Shown here: piece by piece, positions 39,101 through 45,800 of the stretch | Layout of the letters: every line of letters starts with the position of its first letter | Position numbering within the stretch: position 1 is the stretch's first letter | From: Dasypus novemcinctus | Taxonomy: Eukaryota > Chordata > Mammalia > Cingulata > Dasypodidae | Assembly: GCF_030445035.2 (NCBI RefSeq) | Contig: NC_080673.1 | Span: forward strand, 37,320,365 to 37,384,364 | Direction of reading: 5' to 3' | Length of the DNA: 64,000 bases | The notes under the pieces: model-generated | What the model was told of the DNA's origin: nothing | Databases searched by the model: none | The model's input: the letters and a program-made list of their open reading frames with translations, nothing else | Program-made: the position numbers and the translations under genes

Positions 39101-40428
39101 AAGGTGAACAGGTATCTAATTTAAAGGTATTAGTACATCAGAATAAGTTAGAGTAGTTGCCAGTTGGAGTGTAATTTCCTACAACCACTTTGGACTAAAC
39201 TGATATTATTCATAGAAACTTTAGGCTCATAAGCACAAGTAAATACAAGTAAACACATTCCTGTTTTTAAGTGGGAGAAAATGAAAACATAAATATCTTC
39301 AAAAGAATACAGCTGAATAAATGGTGGTACATTCCTATAGTGGAATTTTATAATCATATGAGCTGTAGCTACAGCTCCATGTAGATGGTAAGAAACATTA
39401 TGGTGACCAGCAGGAAAAGGAAATTGCAAAAGAATTTATAGCATGATACCTTTAGTTATAAATTCAACAACCTGCAAAGCAAGTTATTTTTTTGGTCAGG
39501 GATGAATACATGTGTAATAAATGCGTAAAGAGATGCACTACAATTTCAATTTCAGAGTAAGATGATCTCAGTGAGTTGAGGATGGAGAATATGATGAGGG
39601 AGAGGATACAGGGAGCTTCAGAAGTATTACTCATGTTTTATTTCATAAGGCAGATAGTGGGTACACAGGCTTGGATTATATGGCTGAAATATTTCTTCGT
39701 ACATTTTTTGTAAAAGCCGAGGACTAAAGGATTTGCTGCAAAGATAATATTTACTATGTGAAAAGATACAAATTGCTAAAATTTAAAAGTGATGATACAT
39801 ATGCCATTAGATGGCCAAGTACTTGAACAGAAAATTCACTAAAGGGATGAAGAAATATTTGAAAATATGCTCAAGCTCAATAATAAGCAAACATGAGGCC
39901 CAATTTTCATCTATTTATTATTTTAAAATGTTGAAATATCTCATGCTGCCATAGAGTATTCAAACTTTATAGACAGTGAATTTACTTCTGAGAATCTGTT
40001 CTCAAATTTATCACAAACTTCTAACCATTATTAACTTTATAAATGGAATTGTGGATCATTTTCCCCTATTTTATAAAATTGTTTTTTTTAGTATTATCAC
40101 TTAATATATTTAAAATGTTACCATAATATCTATTGATAACATACTTATAAATTAATAATATTCATTAGCTGGTATTCTTTTATAATCAATTAAACTAGGA
40201 AATGATAAATATCTAATCATTTTGTTTTGTCATTCAGCAAGCCACTTGATTTGAAAATAATATTCATATGTGTATATTAATTATATTTTTCTATTTTATT
40301 TTTAGGAAAAGAAAGAGAGGCAGGAAAGAATTGAACGAAAACAAAAGAAGCATCATCCCTTTCTTGAAAATGACCCACTTCCTCCATGGAACCCTTCAAG
40401 CAGAACTGTGTTCTCAAAAGTGTTTTGA
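2894..40428 (+). CDS. MAP9: MAP9 (ASAP), 3' ten coding exons, partial gene
   Basis: Microtubule-associated protein 9 binds microtubules of the interphase cytoskeleton and mitotic spindle and supports spindle assembly and cytokinesis (family knowledge). Exons are 2894-3123, 22784-22877, 24615-24856, 27193-27263, 28724-28892, 29603-29692, 31992-32153, 32310-32455, 32633-32765 and 40306-40428. They join in one open frame of about 486 residues ending in TGA, and line up along their length with the human protein as I recall it (647 residues). The 5' part of the gene is outside the window. The first half is acidic and serine-rich and probably disordered. The last roughly 250 residues are a Lys/Glu-rich, almost uninterrupted helix expected to form a coiled coil. 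No frameshift or stop is seen, so the gene looks functional. The start codon and promoter cannot be judged here. Confidence 0.95.
3163..3231 (+). repeat. Polypurine tract just inside the long MAP9 intron
   Basis: About 70 nt almost purely A/G (GAGGGAGGGAGAGAAAGAG and similar), starting some 40 nt after the exon donor at 3123. A degenerate (GGGA/GAAA) simple repeat that could form triplex DNA. No coding role is expected. Confidence 0.8.
3340..4559. other. MAP9 intron, unclassified AT-rich DNA
   Basis: No exon or clear repeat recognised. An ORF at 3679-3963 resembles no known protein and is probably chance. Confidence 0.3.
4560..5415 (+). repeat. L2-like LINE fragment with reverse-transcriptase relics
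   Basis: On the + strand, broken reading frames keep pieces typical of L2 reverse transcriptase, notably a stretch [13 protein letters not shown] near 5270-5310 and SLELCSLF near 5105. Frameshifts and deletions throughout. Not functional. Confidence 0.55.
5460..5787 (-). mobile_element. Old L1 fragment, left of the ERV insertion
   Basis: Minus-strand L1 ORF2-type sequence, for example the 'ttgaaaatcagttgatccatataagtttg' region. It continues in register at 11935 after the endogenous retrovirus, so the retrovirus landed inside this L1. Confidence 0.65.
5788..6244 (-). repeat. ERV 3' LTR (left copy)
   Basis: About 457 nt, TG...CA. It carries roughly 50-70 nt near 5815-5870 that the right copy lacks. 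The two LTRs are clearly diverged, implying an old insertion. Confidence 0.75.
6263..7079 (-). pseudogene. env: ERV env relic (transmembrane subunit)
   Basis: Minus-strand frames keep the Env membrane-anchor pattern (a segment starting [19 protein letters not shown] near 6440-6520), a leucine-rich fusion-peptide-like stretch near 6690-6790, and a degraded region upstream with YTYLPD near 6960. Cysteines normally conserved in the latter region are replaced, and stops and frameshifts split the gene. No function is expected. Confidence 0.7.
10483..10740 (-). pseudogene. gag: ERV gag relic (capsid C-terminal region)
   Basis: An 85-codon minus-strand frame includes the segment [12 protein letters not shown] followed by [11 protein letters not shown], the pattern of the end of gammaretroviral capsid. 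The surrounding sequence is broken. Its position on the 5' side of the env relic fits a provirus in minus orientation. Confidence 0.6.
11548..11934 (-). repeat. ERV 5' LTR (right copy)
   Basis: About 387 nt, TG...CA, matching the left LTR. Just inside it on the minus strand is TTTGGTGAACCAAG, a possible primer-binding site. I could not assign it to one tRNA. Confidence 0.75.
11935..12264 (-). mobile_element. Old L1 fragment, right of the ERV
   Basis: Continuation of the L1 at 5460-5787. It carries the ORF2 segment around 'caatattgaatttccaaacc' (12079-12098), read on the minus strand. Confidence 0.65.
13433..14027 (-). mobile_element. 5'-truncated LINE 3' end inserted in the L1
   Basis: Minus-strand insertion (13446-14013) with a poly(T) at left, i.e. 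a minus-strand poly(A) tail. It is flanked by the 13-nt duplication taggttgtctttt at 13433-13445 and 14014-14026. The sequence is homologous to 15122-15964, 52022-52400 and 58700-59378. Variable 5' truncation and a G-rich tract before the tail suggest the 3' end of an armadillo-lineage L1 subfamily. That identity is inferred. Confidence 0.7.
14356..15077 (-). mobile_element. Solo MaLR-like LTR inside the L1
   Basis: About 722 nt, TGTATTAG...CTGCCA, resembling the LTR at 55435-56113 and, more distantly, MLT1-type LTRs read in reverse. L1 sequence stops at 14355 and resumes near 15078. The short flanking duplications are not exact, so the boundaries are good to a few bases. Confidence 0.6.
15107..15979 (-). 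mobile_element. 5'-truncated LINE 3' end, longest copy, with 15-nt duplication
   Basis: Insertion 15122-15964 on the minus strand, with a poly(A) tail (poly-T at 15121-15145) and a perfect 15-nt duplication tagatgtttatttct at 15107-15121 and 15965-15979. L1 sequence continues in register on both sides. At about 843 nt it is the longest copy of this family here. The ORFs within it are not conserved between copies. Confidence 0.8.
20700..21680 (-). mobile_element. Second L1 fragment, ORF2 upstream region
   Basis: Minus-strand L1 sequence between endonuclease and reverse transcriptase ('gttgatctaccaatt', 'ttattaggcccatataca'). It duplicates a part of ORF2 already present near 18 kb, so it belongs to a separate L1, possibly the older one at 5460/11935. 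Confidence 0.55.
21681..21776 (-). mobile_element. Short tRNA-derived SINE fragment
   Basis: The minus strand reads as a tRNA-like head with A-box-like TAGCTTGGTGG (21755-21765) and B-box GGGTTCAAGCC (21713-21723), followed by an A/T-rich tail at the left. It resembles the compact tRNA-derived SINEs of xenarthrans. It is not a tRNA gene because the acceptor stem does not pair. Confidence 0.65.
21780..22783. other. MAP9 intron, unclassified
   Basis: Nothing recognised except the strong poly-T acceptor tract at 22767-22783 that serves the exon at 22784. Confidence 0.3.
22784..22877 (+). CDS. MAP9: MAP9 exon
   Basis: A long T-run followed by AAACAG precedes the exon, a strong acceptor. It starts in phase 0 and encodes a segment reading [18 protein letters not shown], equivalent to the human segment around LTSLASSSLKQ. 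The donor AAG|gtggtt leaves one base, which joins the next exon to give a Glu codon. The exon is 94 nt and too short for a simple ORF scan, but both its phase and its protein match agree with its neighbours. Confidence 0.88.
22981..23190 (+). repeat. MIR SINE
   Basis: Plus-oriented MIR core: 'ctcagtgcctcgatttcccc', 'aataatacctacctcataag' and 'gagtgatataatg' follow in the canonical order. Confidence 0.75.
23225..23440 (+). repeat. MIR SINE, second copy in tandem
   Basis: Plus-oriented MIR starting about 35 nt after the previous one: 'ctgggttttaatccaggct', 'gagaattaaatgagttaata' and 'gtgcttagaacagtac'. Better preserved than its neighbour. Confidence 0.78.
23527..23690 (-). repeat. MIR SINE, reverse copy
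   Basis: Reverse MIR: 'cattaagtgcttactatgta' then 'ttacagatgagaaaaactta' and 'cccaaggtccgtggtgga'. This is the third MIR within 700 bp. Confidence 0.7.
24615..24856 (+). CDS. MAP9: MAP9 exon
   Basis: Encodes [13 protein letters not shown] near its start and [19 protein letters not shown] later, followed by a Ser/Thr-rich end. It matches the human [16 protein letters not shown] block. The split Glu codon from the previous exon is completed here. The acceptor AAAATAG has a weak pyrimidine tract. The donor is AAAG|gtattt and the exon ends in phase 0. Confidence 0.93.
25761..26240 (+). mobile_element. DAS-type tRNA-derived SINE, plus strand
   Basis: A plus-oriented copy of the same broad type as 402-842: tRNA-like head at about 25788-25850, repeated 'cccatgtgg/cccacgtgg' segments, a G-rich run near 26160-26185, then an (AAATA)n tail. 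Flanked by the perfect 15-nt duplication agaaatgtgtaatag at 25761-25775 and 26226-26240. The 154-codon ORF across it is not a gene. It lies in the MAP9 intron 24857-27192. Confidence 0.85.
26930..27100 (+). repeat. L2 LINE 3'-end fragment
   Basis: Contains the L2 3' landmark 'ccttgagagcagggactctc' and the following 'gttcccagtgcccctgtgct'. Ends about 90 nt before the MAP9 exon at 27193. Confidence 0.65.
27193..27263 (+). CDS. MAP9: MAP9 exon
   Basis: A 71-nt exon encoding a Lys/Asn-rich segment ([17 protein letters not shown]). The acceptor is TTTAACAG and the donor is CAG|gtaata. It ends two bases into an Arg codon that the next exon completes. The residues match human [18 protein letters not shown] closely. 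Confidence 0.92.
27908..28115 (+). mobile_element. Non-autonomous hAT (Charlie/MER-type) DNA transposon
   Basis: Recognisable phrases 'ttctctaaagggtcagatag', 'gctgtgttacaataaaactt' and 'cagggattgtcagac' at the left end belong to a common mammalian hAT-derived MER family. The specific family name was not assigned. The right end is eroded. Confidence 0.6.
28308..28504 (+). mobile_element. Non-autonomous hAT element with terminal inverted repeats
   Basis: Begins CAGGGTTTCTTCACC and ends GTTAAGAACCCCTG, approximate inverted copies of each other. It is the same family as 37904-38107. No intact 8-bp target duplication is visible here. Confidence 0.65.
28724..28892 (+). CDS. MAP9: MAP9 exon
   Basis: Encodes [20 protein letters not shown] at its start and ends DNIRAAVYQ, very close to human MAP9. 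The acceptor is TTTCAG and the donor CAG|gtaaag. Joining it to the previous exon restores an Arg codon, and it ends in phase 0. It is a basic, Ser/Thr-rich linker just before the coiled-coil part. Confidence 0.94.
29603..29692 (+). CDS. MAP9: MAP9 exon, start of C-terminal coiled coil
   Basis: Exactly 30 codons, beginning [20 protein letters not shown] and ending RIQNEQ, apparently identical to the human segment. The acceptor is TTTTCATAG, the donor CAG|gtataa, and both ends are phase 0. It opens the long charged helical region. Confidence 0.95.
30655..30800 (+). repeat. MIR SINE fragment
   Basis: Plus-oriented MIR: 'gatttgggcaagttatttct', 'aatagtacctacccttagga' and 'ttatatgagttaatatt'. A second weaker MIR-like segment lies at about 31550-31640. 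The rest of intron 29693-31991 is unclassified, with L2-like pyrimidine-rich DNA near 30900-31110. Confidence 0.65.
31992..32153 (+). CDS. MAP9: MAP9 exon, coiled coil
   Basis: Encodes 54 residues, including [20 protein letters not shown] and ending KKEEALQ. It is rich in Lys and Glu with the spacing of a continuous helix. The acceptor is CCAAAATAG, the donor CAA|gtattt, and both ends are phase 0. The following intron is only 156 nt. Confidence 0.95.
32310..32455 (+). CDS. MAP9: MAP9 exon, coiled coil
   Basis: Encodes [20 protein letters not shown] onward to [11 protein letters not shown] plus two bases of a Trp codon. The repeated A-F-E-x-W-K pattern echoes the previous exon (SFEAWK), suggesting internal repetition of the helix. 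The acceptor is TTTTTCAG and the donor ATG|gtaatc. The next intron is 177 nt. Confidence 0.95.
32633..32765 (+). CDS. MAP9: MAP9 exon, coiled coil
   Basis: Completes the Trp codon and encodes [20 protein letters not shown] through to DEYERWL. The acceptor is CCTATGTAG, the donor CTG|gtaggt, and it ends in phase 0. Nearly identical to the human segment apart from conservative changes. Confidence 0.94.
33790..35330 (-). mobile_element. L1 3' region, minus strand, in the last MAP9 intron
   Basis: Typical reverse-read L1 3' UTR/ORF2 end: 'gtggaattgctgggttaaat' at 34404-34423, 'gactttgcccatttttctg' near 34698, and 'atggtgtgaaatgtgagttc' near 35047. Old L1M-like divergence. Confidence 0.75.
35340..37329. 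other. MAP9 intron, unclassified AT-rich DNA
   Basis: No exon or clear repeat family recognised. The ORFs here are short and resemble nothing known. Confidence 0.3.
37330..38385 (+). mobile_element. L2 LINE 3' end, interrupted by a hAT element
   Basis: L2 landmarks in order: 'gccccatgtgatcatactca', 'acacatgctgttctctctgt', the interrupting element at 37904-38107, then 'ggggcagggactctatctg' and the terminal 'gtaggaattcagtgctt'. Plus orientation. Confidence 0.7.
37896..38115 (+). mobile_element. hAT element with perfect 8-bp target-site duplication
   Basis: The element runs 37904-38107, starting CAGGGGTTCTTTACC. The 8-bp duplication ctttaaag sits at 37896-37903 and 38108-38115, the length expected for hAT transposition. 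The right end reads GGTTAAGAG, as if the terminal AACCCCTG seen in the sister copy at 28504 had been shortened. Confidence 0.75.
38555..38969 (-). mobile_element. DAS-type tRNA-derived SINE with perfect 16-nt duplication
   Basis: Minus-oriented copy closely similar to 402-842. The tail (poly-T and (TTTA)n in + reading) is at 38571-38600, the tRNA-like head at 38870-38950. The 16-nt duplication cagcaataggaacttt is perfect at 38555-38570 and 38954-38969, indicating a fairly young insertion. It lies about 1.3 kb before the last MAP9 exon. Confidence 0.9.
38970..40305. other. End of last MAP9 intron, unclassified
   Basis: AT-rich DNA without recognised features. The final pyrimidine tract TTTTTCTATTTTATTTTTAG serves the terminal exon. 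Confidence 0.35.
40306..40428 (+). CDS. MAP9: MAP9 terminal coding exon
   Basis: Follows a 7.5-kb intron and the acceptor TATTTTTAG. It encodes 40 residues, starting [15 protein letters not shown] and ending [10 protein letters not shown], then TGA at 40426-40428. The ending matches the human C-terminus RTVFAKVF. Codon 40357-40359 is CCC (Pro) where human has Ser625, the reported Aurora-A phosphorylation site. Confidence 0.95.
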   Translation, partial: EKKERQERIERKQKKHHPFLENDPLPPWNPSSRTVFSKVF

Positions 40429-40810
40429 TAATTCTAATTCTTATATTATTTAGTTTTTATTTATCAAAGCCGCTGTTATCCAGGGGTTTTAAACTATTCA
40501 TTTAATTATTTATAGTTAGAACAATTCATTTTAATTAAATGCCAGACACTTCTGCTGACAATGAAAAAGATCCTTTGGAATATAATCAGTAAAAGCACTT
40601 TTTGAGCTGTAGATAAGCAAACTGCCTCATGAAAATCTAATAATCAGATTGTGCTTAGCATTAAAATGCATAACCCTTAATAATGCTCTGATAATTCTTG
40701 TAGGCCTGTGATCCATGGTCACTTTCATTAAGTGATGCATGCTGTTTAATCCCACAAATTTTAAATATGTTTAATCCCAAGAATAAAAAGGAAACTCTAG
40801 GCCCATTAAT
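40429..40810 (+). other. MAP9: MAP9 3' untranslated region, minimum extent
   Basis: AT-rich sequence directly after the stop codon, without recognisable repeats. It is taken as 3' UTR up to just beyond the first canonical AATAAA. The true cleavage site may lie further downstream. No transcript evidence is available here. Confidence 0.45.
40782..40787 (+). promoter_or_regulatory. Candidate MAP9 polyadenylation signal AATAAA
   Basis: First AATAAA hexamer after the MAP9 stop codon, about 355 nt downstream. A moderately GT-rich stretch follows within 50 nt. Such hexamers are common in AT-rich DNA, so this is only a candidate. Confidence 0.3.
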
Positions 40811-43410
40811 CATAAAAATAAGTTAACTTGTAGATGATTGTACATTTAGATTCAGGTTTAAGATGAATGGTTCCTGGGGAGTATACATGTATTATTTCTT
40901 CAAAAACTGATCTTTAGCTCAAATCAGTTGCATTTGTAATTTACAAATTAGAATTTTGGTCAATTGAGGCAGCAGTTCAATAGAATTGTAATCATAGAAG
41001 CATTTTATTTAATAATTTTGCTTTATGTTTAAAAATGAGTATACTTTATCTGTTCCAGGTTTATGTGACTATCATAAGTACTTTATAATGAGCCCACCTC
41101 TGAAATGTGTCTTTCTAAATTCTCATTTTGTTTCTTTATCATTTCAGTGAAACCAAAAGATATCCGTTTCATAGTCGGGTTATACATTTGTTATGGAAAT
41201 AGCTCAAGAGTTCAATGTAACTATCACTATTGTTATTTCCAGACTAAAACCAGAAAGGTAATTAAGGCAATTATTGTTCTTTTAACTAACCTAGAGTCTT
41301 ACAGCTTATTTTTAGAAGAAAGTTTTATGGAAAGGTAAATTTGTAGAACATACGCAAAGAACTTTTATTTATTTATCTGATCTTTGTATGTCCTTGTATT
41401 GATTGGTCTCATACTTGATCTGGTCAGCTAGTTTAATAAGCCTGACCAATGCTAAACTCTCTGAGTGGAAATGCTGCTTTAGTCAATAATGCAATGCAGA
41501 GATGCTGGATGAGAACACTCACTATTCATTACATACCTGTTAAGTCCCCTCTGCTGGATCTTTCCAAATGCTGTGTCTCATATTTACAATAACCACTCAG
41601 GGTAGGTGTTCTTGGCTTCATTTTACAGATAAAAATACAGAGGGTCAGAGAAATCAAATGACTTGCCAGAGTTATCTAGCATGTGACTTGAATTGGGCTT
41701 AGAACCCTGACTAAGTATGTCTGACTGAAGCTGCCTACCTCCAGAATCCACATGCTCTTTTGCTCTTTTTTACTCTCCCGGAGAAGTTCCAAATTCTTTT
41801 TCACTCTCTTAGAGAAGTTCCAAATTCTGTCAAGACTGCTCTGTTATATCAACTTTACAAACATATCACAACTCCCAGATGCTAAAATCATGCATTGTTA
41901 TCCAGAGATAGTCTTTCCCTGAGGAAATAGCCATTTGTTTCTTAGAAATGATGGGCCTGATTAAGTTTCTAAGATGAAATAAGAATTCATGTGATATGAG
42001 GAGTTACTCAAGCATCTTGTATCTAGCATGAGAGTATTAGGAAACTCAGCAGGCATATTACTTGGACTCTGAGATAATCATTCATGAGGTTTAATACAAT
42101 GAGGATTACCTTCTTACTGCAGTGCATGTAAAAGATAAGATGTCATGGATCACTTGGTAAATCAGTGCCATAGATAAAATAAAAGACATTTCCTAAATGA
42201 AACTAAAAACTTTTTTTTATTCTGCCAGACCTCAGAGAATACTTCTGAAATTGAAATGATTACCAGTAATATGTATTATCAGCATGGGATTTGTGATCTC
42301 TCTTATTGAACCATGCATCCCCCATAGTACCAAACACAGTGCCTTCTAGAATAGATAAACTGTTCTACCAAATTAGCTATTCAGAGCTAAAGTCAATTTT
42401 CAAATCCAGGAAAGTAAAAGGAAACATAGACATAAACACATAGCAAAACCATTTTTGGATGAGAGATTATAACATGTGTCATATATTTCATATTATTTCC
42501 TTAAACTTTCTCATGATTTTCTTCTCCATTATCATGTTCAGTGGCTCTGCCTTCTTGGCCAGTGTAGTAGGCTTCACCACTCTAAAGAAAACAGAGGTAC
42601 CCAGTATTAGGGGCCTCCTAAAAGAACACTTGCTTTTTTCCGTAGGATGAAATGGGAAATTGAAGTGTTTGCAAAGACTCAGTCATTTCCATCAAATGTG
42701 GATGGGGATTTTTGTCTCACTATAATAAATAATAGATTATTTCACATTAACGGCAGCTTGTTCTGAAAATTATCTAGTTCATTGAAATCACCTCCTGTAG
42801 CAGAAATAAAATTGAGTTTTGGGTGAAAATAAAGTTCTATTGTTGTTCTGAGAGCCAAAGGGGATAATCAAGCCTGATAATGTTTTGAATATATATTAAA
42901 AGGGTATGATTTCCCCATATTTCCTCAAATATCAAATATCAATATAGGAATTTGTGCCTTAATTTTCACTAATTTGTAATATGAGGGAATGTTTACTTCA
43001 AATTAAGACACTAAAAGCTTAAAAGTTTTCAGGTTAAATTTTCAGTCTTGCAAATTATTCTGATTACTTTAAGAATGCTGAATTACAAAGCGAAGAAAAT
43101 AAGAATTTATATGAATATTTTAAAACTTTACTGAAAACAACAGTTTACTTGGAAAGCATGATTGCAGGTAAATTTGAGTATTAATACTAAAAATAATAAA
43201 CTATTTTACAGAATTTAAGTTCCATAATTTAAAAATTGTAATGTTATGTAAATAAGATATTTTGGCATATTAGATCAGAAGGAAGTTAACATTTTCTTAA
43301 TGAAAGACAATAAGAACTATTCCTGGCATAACAGTAATCCAATGGTTTGTATGTGCATCACACTTTGAGAATGTTACTCCATTTATTTTGTGTGTGTGTA
43401 TGAATTTTTA
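40811..43410. other. Downstream DNA with one MIR fragment
   Basis: A reverse MIR lies at about 41560-41720 ('ttacagataaaaatacagag', 'tgacttgccagagttatct'). A pair of splice-like sites at 41146-41147 (AG) and 41258-41259 (GT) is discussed in the findings. No other feature recognised. Confidence 0.4.
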
Positions 43411-44055
43411 AAAATTAATTGAAGCATATCACTCATACACAAACATAAGCAGTAAGTGTATAGTAATTATTTTGAACTTACAAAAGAAACATATATAACA
43501 TCATACAGGACTCTCATACCTCACCCTACCACCAAAACTTTGCATTGTTAAACATTTTTAACTAATGATTAAAGAGCATTGTCAAAATATTACACTAACC
43601 AAAGTATTTTTCCCCCAACCCACTCTATTATTGTCTTCATATCATTTATATTTGAACATACATAAACAATAAGTGTATAGTAAAAGTTGTGAACTTACAA
43701 AGCAAACATGCATAACACCATCCAGGGATCCCATACATCAACCCTCCATCAACACTTTGCATTGTTGTGAGACATTTGTTACAAATTATGAAAGAATATT
43801 GTCAAAATCTTACTACTAATTATAGTCCTTATCTTACATTTGGTGTATTTTTCCCCCAACCTCTACCCTATTATTATTTTTTAAATATATTTTTATGACA
43901 GAAGTTGTAAACTTATAAAACAATCATGCACATGTGCAGAATTCCCAAACAACACCCCTCCATCAACACACCACAATGTGGAACATTTGTTACAAATAAG
44001 ATAATATCATCTGTTGTTACCACATCCATAGTGTACATTTACTCCATTTATTTTT
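43411..44055 (-). repeat. L1 3' UTR-like tandem units, about 217-228 nt period
   Basis: Three imperfect head-to-tail units. The word aagtgtatag recurs at 43454 and 43671 (217 nt), and gttgt(g/a)aactta at 43686 and 43914 (228 nt). The phrase tttttcccccaacc recurs near 43608 and 43848. The units resemble the 3' UTR of the L1 at 12290-12480, read on the minus strand. Confidence 0.65.
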
Positions 44056-44164
44056 TAAAGGTTTTGAAACTGATGTTTTTCACTGTTGCCAAAGCAGCAC
44101 CTGATAATAAATTAGGTGTCCACAACAGTAAATTCTTTAGAGTGATGGAGCTATAGATTCAAAA

Positions 44165-44320
44165 GGGGGTTTAATGATTATCTAGTCCAAACTCTTTCTA
44201 AGTTAATGATTTCCAAAGACTGATTTGCCCAAGCTCACACAGCTAAGTATAAGAAAGCTAGAATCGGAACTCAGGTATCATGTTTACCAATTGTACACTG
44301 CCCATCATGCTATACTTTCC
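44165..44320 (-). repeat. Probable MIR fragment, reverse
   Basis: Contains 'tgcccaagctcacacagcta' followed by 'gaatcggaactcagg', the reverse MIR pattern around the 'cttgggcaagt' core. The remaining DNA to 45160 is unclassified. Confidence 0.55.
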
Positions 44321-45159
44321 ATCATCTGATAAACTTTTCACAGTAACTGTTAGTGTGGTCATTATTAATATAGGAGATTTTTGTCCTTTTCGTCTTCCAC
44401 TTCTTTCTCCGTAACAATCCAACAGATCACAGCCACTTGGGTGCTTATCCTATCTTTAAACTGTAGGGAAATACAGACGTTCTTAAATTGAGAGTCATGG
44501 GAAAGAATCATAGTAGAAAAACGGAATTTCACGAAATGAGGGATATGACGTATTTGTCAAAATAGTTCACAGAATAAACTAGTACAGAAAACTTAGATTT
44601 CCTGATTTAATCTTTGCTCTAATTTCAATGGTGGAAGATTAAAGAAACCCATAGTTTCTTTCTAGGCAAAGAGACTATCAACTTTCCTGTTTCTTAGTTA
44701 CATTGGTTAATAGAATAATAAATGCTATGTTACTGCTAAACTGGAGATTTCTCTGAGTTCCTTTCATTTAAATATTTTACTTGATTCTATTATTTTGAAA
44801 TGTGTATTTTATATGTAAAATATAATGTTCACATAGGACAAAATTCTTGGTATTGAATTTAGGATGTTTTAAGAACTATTTAATGAGATGTACTTCTGCT
44901 TTTTTTGTATCATGTTTTCATGTAATGCTTAATTTATTAAAGTTAACCATTCAAGATTTATTTTCGTGGGTGATATTAGTTTTTGACTGCCAAAATTTTA
45001 TTTCACAGTTTTAGCAAATGCTGTCATGTAAATTTTATTTGTGGGTTAAAGAGAAAAGCTATTTTGATATATCACTAGAAATGACTGCAAAGTTGGATAT
45101 ACAACGCATTTCTATTTAAAAAACAACTTCATAAATTATAATGGTAACATAATTATATG

Positions 45160-45800
45160 CTTAGTAAACAATGAGAAAATGCAAATAAGTAAAAGTCACC
45201 TTTGCTGTCGTCACCCAAAGACATTCATATGGTTACTTTTTCTGTTTTTAGTTTTCACTGCATTTTCTCCTGTAAGTGAAATTAAGTTTAGAATGCAAAA
45301 GGAAGAAATGTGCTTCTATCTCTTAAATTTAACTTTAGAATGAAGGAAAAAGAGATAGTTCTCTCTTGGTCACTCTCCCTCTGTGTGTATGTGTTTTTTT
45401 GTTTAATACATATACCTAACTTCCTACATACATGCATATGTACATTTTTATTCTTTTATACAAAAAGTAAATCAAACTATATATTTGGTAACCAGATTTT
45501 TCTACTTAGCAATATATAATGGTCATGTTACCACACTAATATATCTTTCTAATAATATTTGCTATTGCAACCACAATTTATTTTCTTATACATGTTTACT
45601 ATGGTAAATAATGATTCAGTTAATATCCTTGTAGTGATGTCTCTGTACATGTTCTTCATTAGTGCAATTCCCAAAGTGGAATTGTTGGGTTACGTAGTAT
45701 ACTCCCTGTAAAGCCTTTTGACAGATATTTTTTTTCAAGTTGCCAATTTAATGTTGAAAATTAGTATCTCATTGTTTACTGAGAAATGGACTGTAAGTAA
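45160..45800 (-). mobile_element. L1 3'-end fragment, minus strand
   Basis: Reverse-read L1M 3' UTR: 'aaaagtaaatcaaactatat' near 45462, 'aatgattcagttaatatcct' near 45609, 'aaagtggaattgttgggtta' near 45673. Confidence 0.65.
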
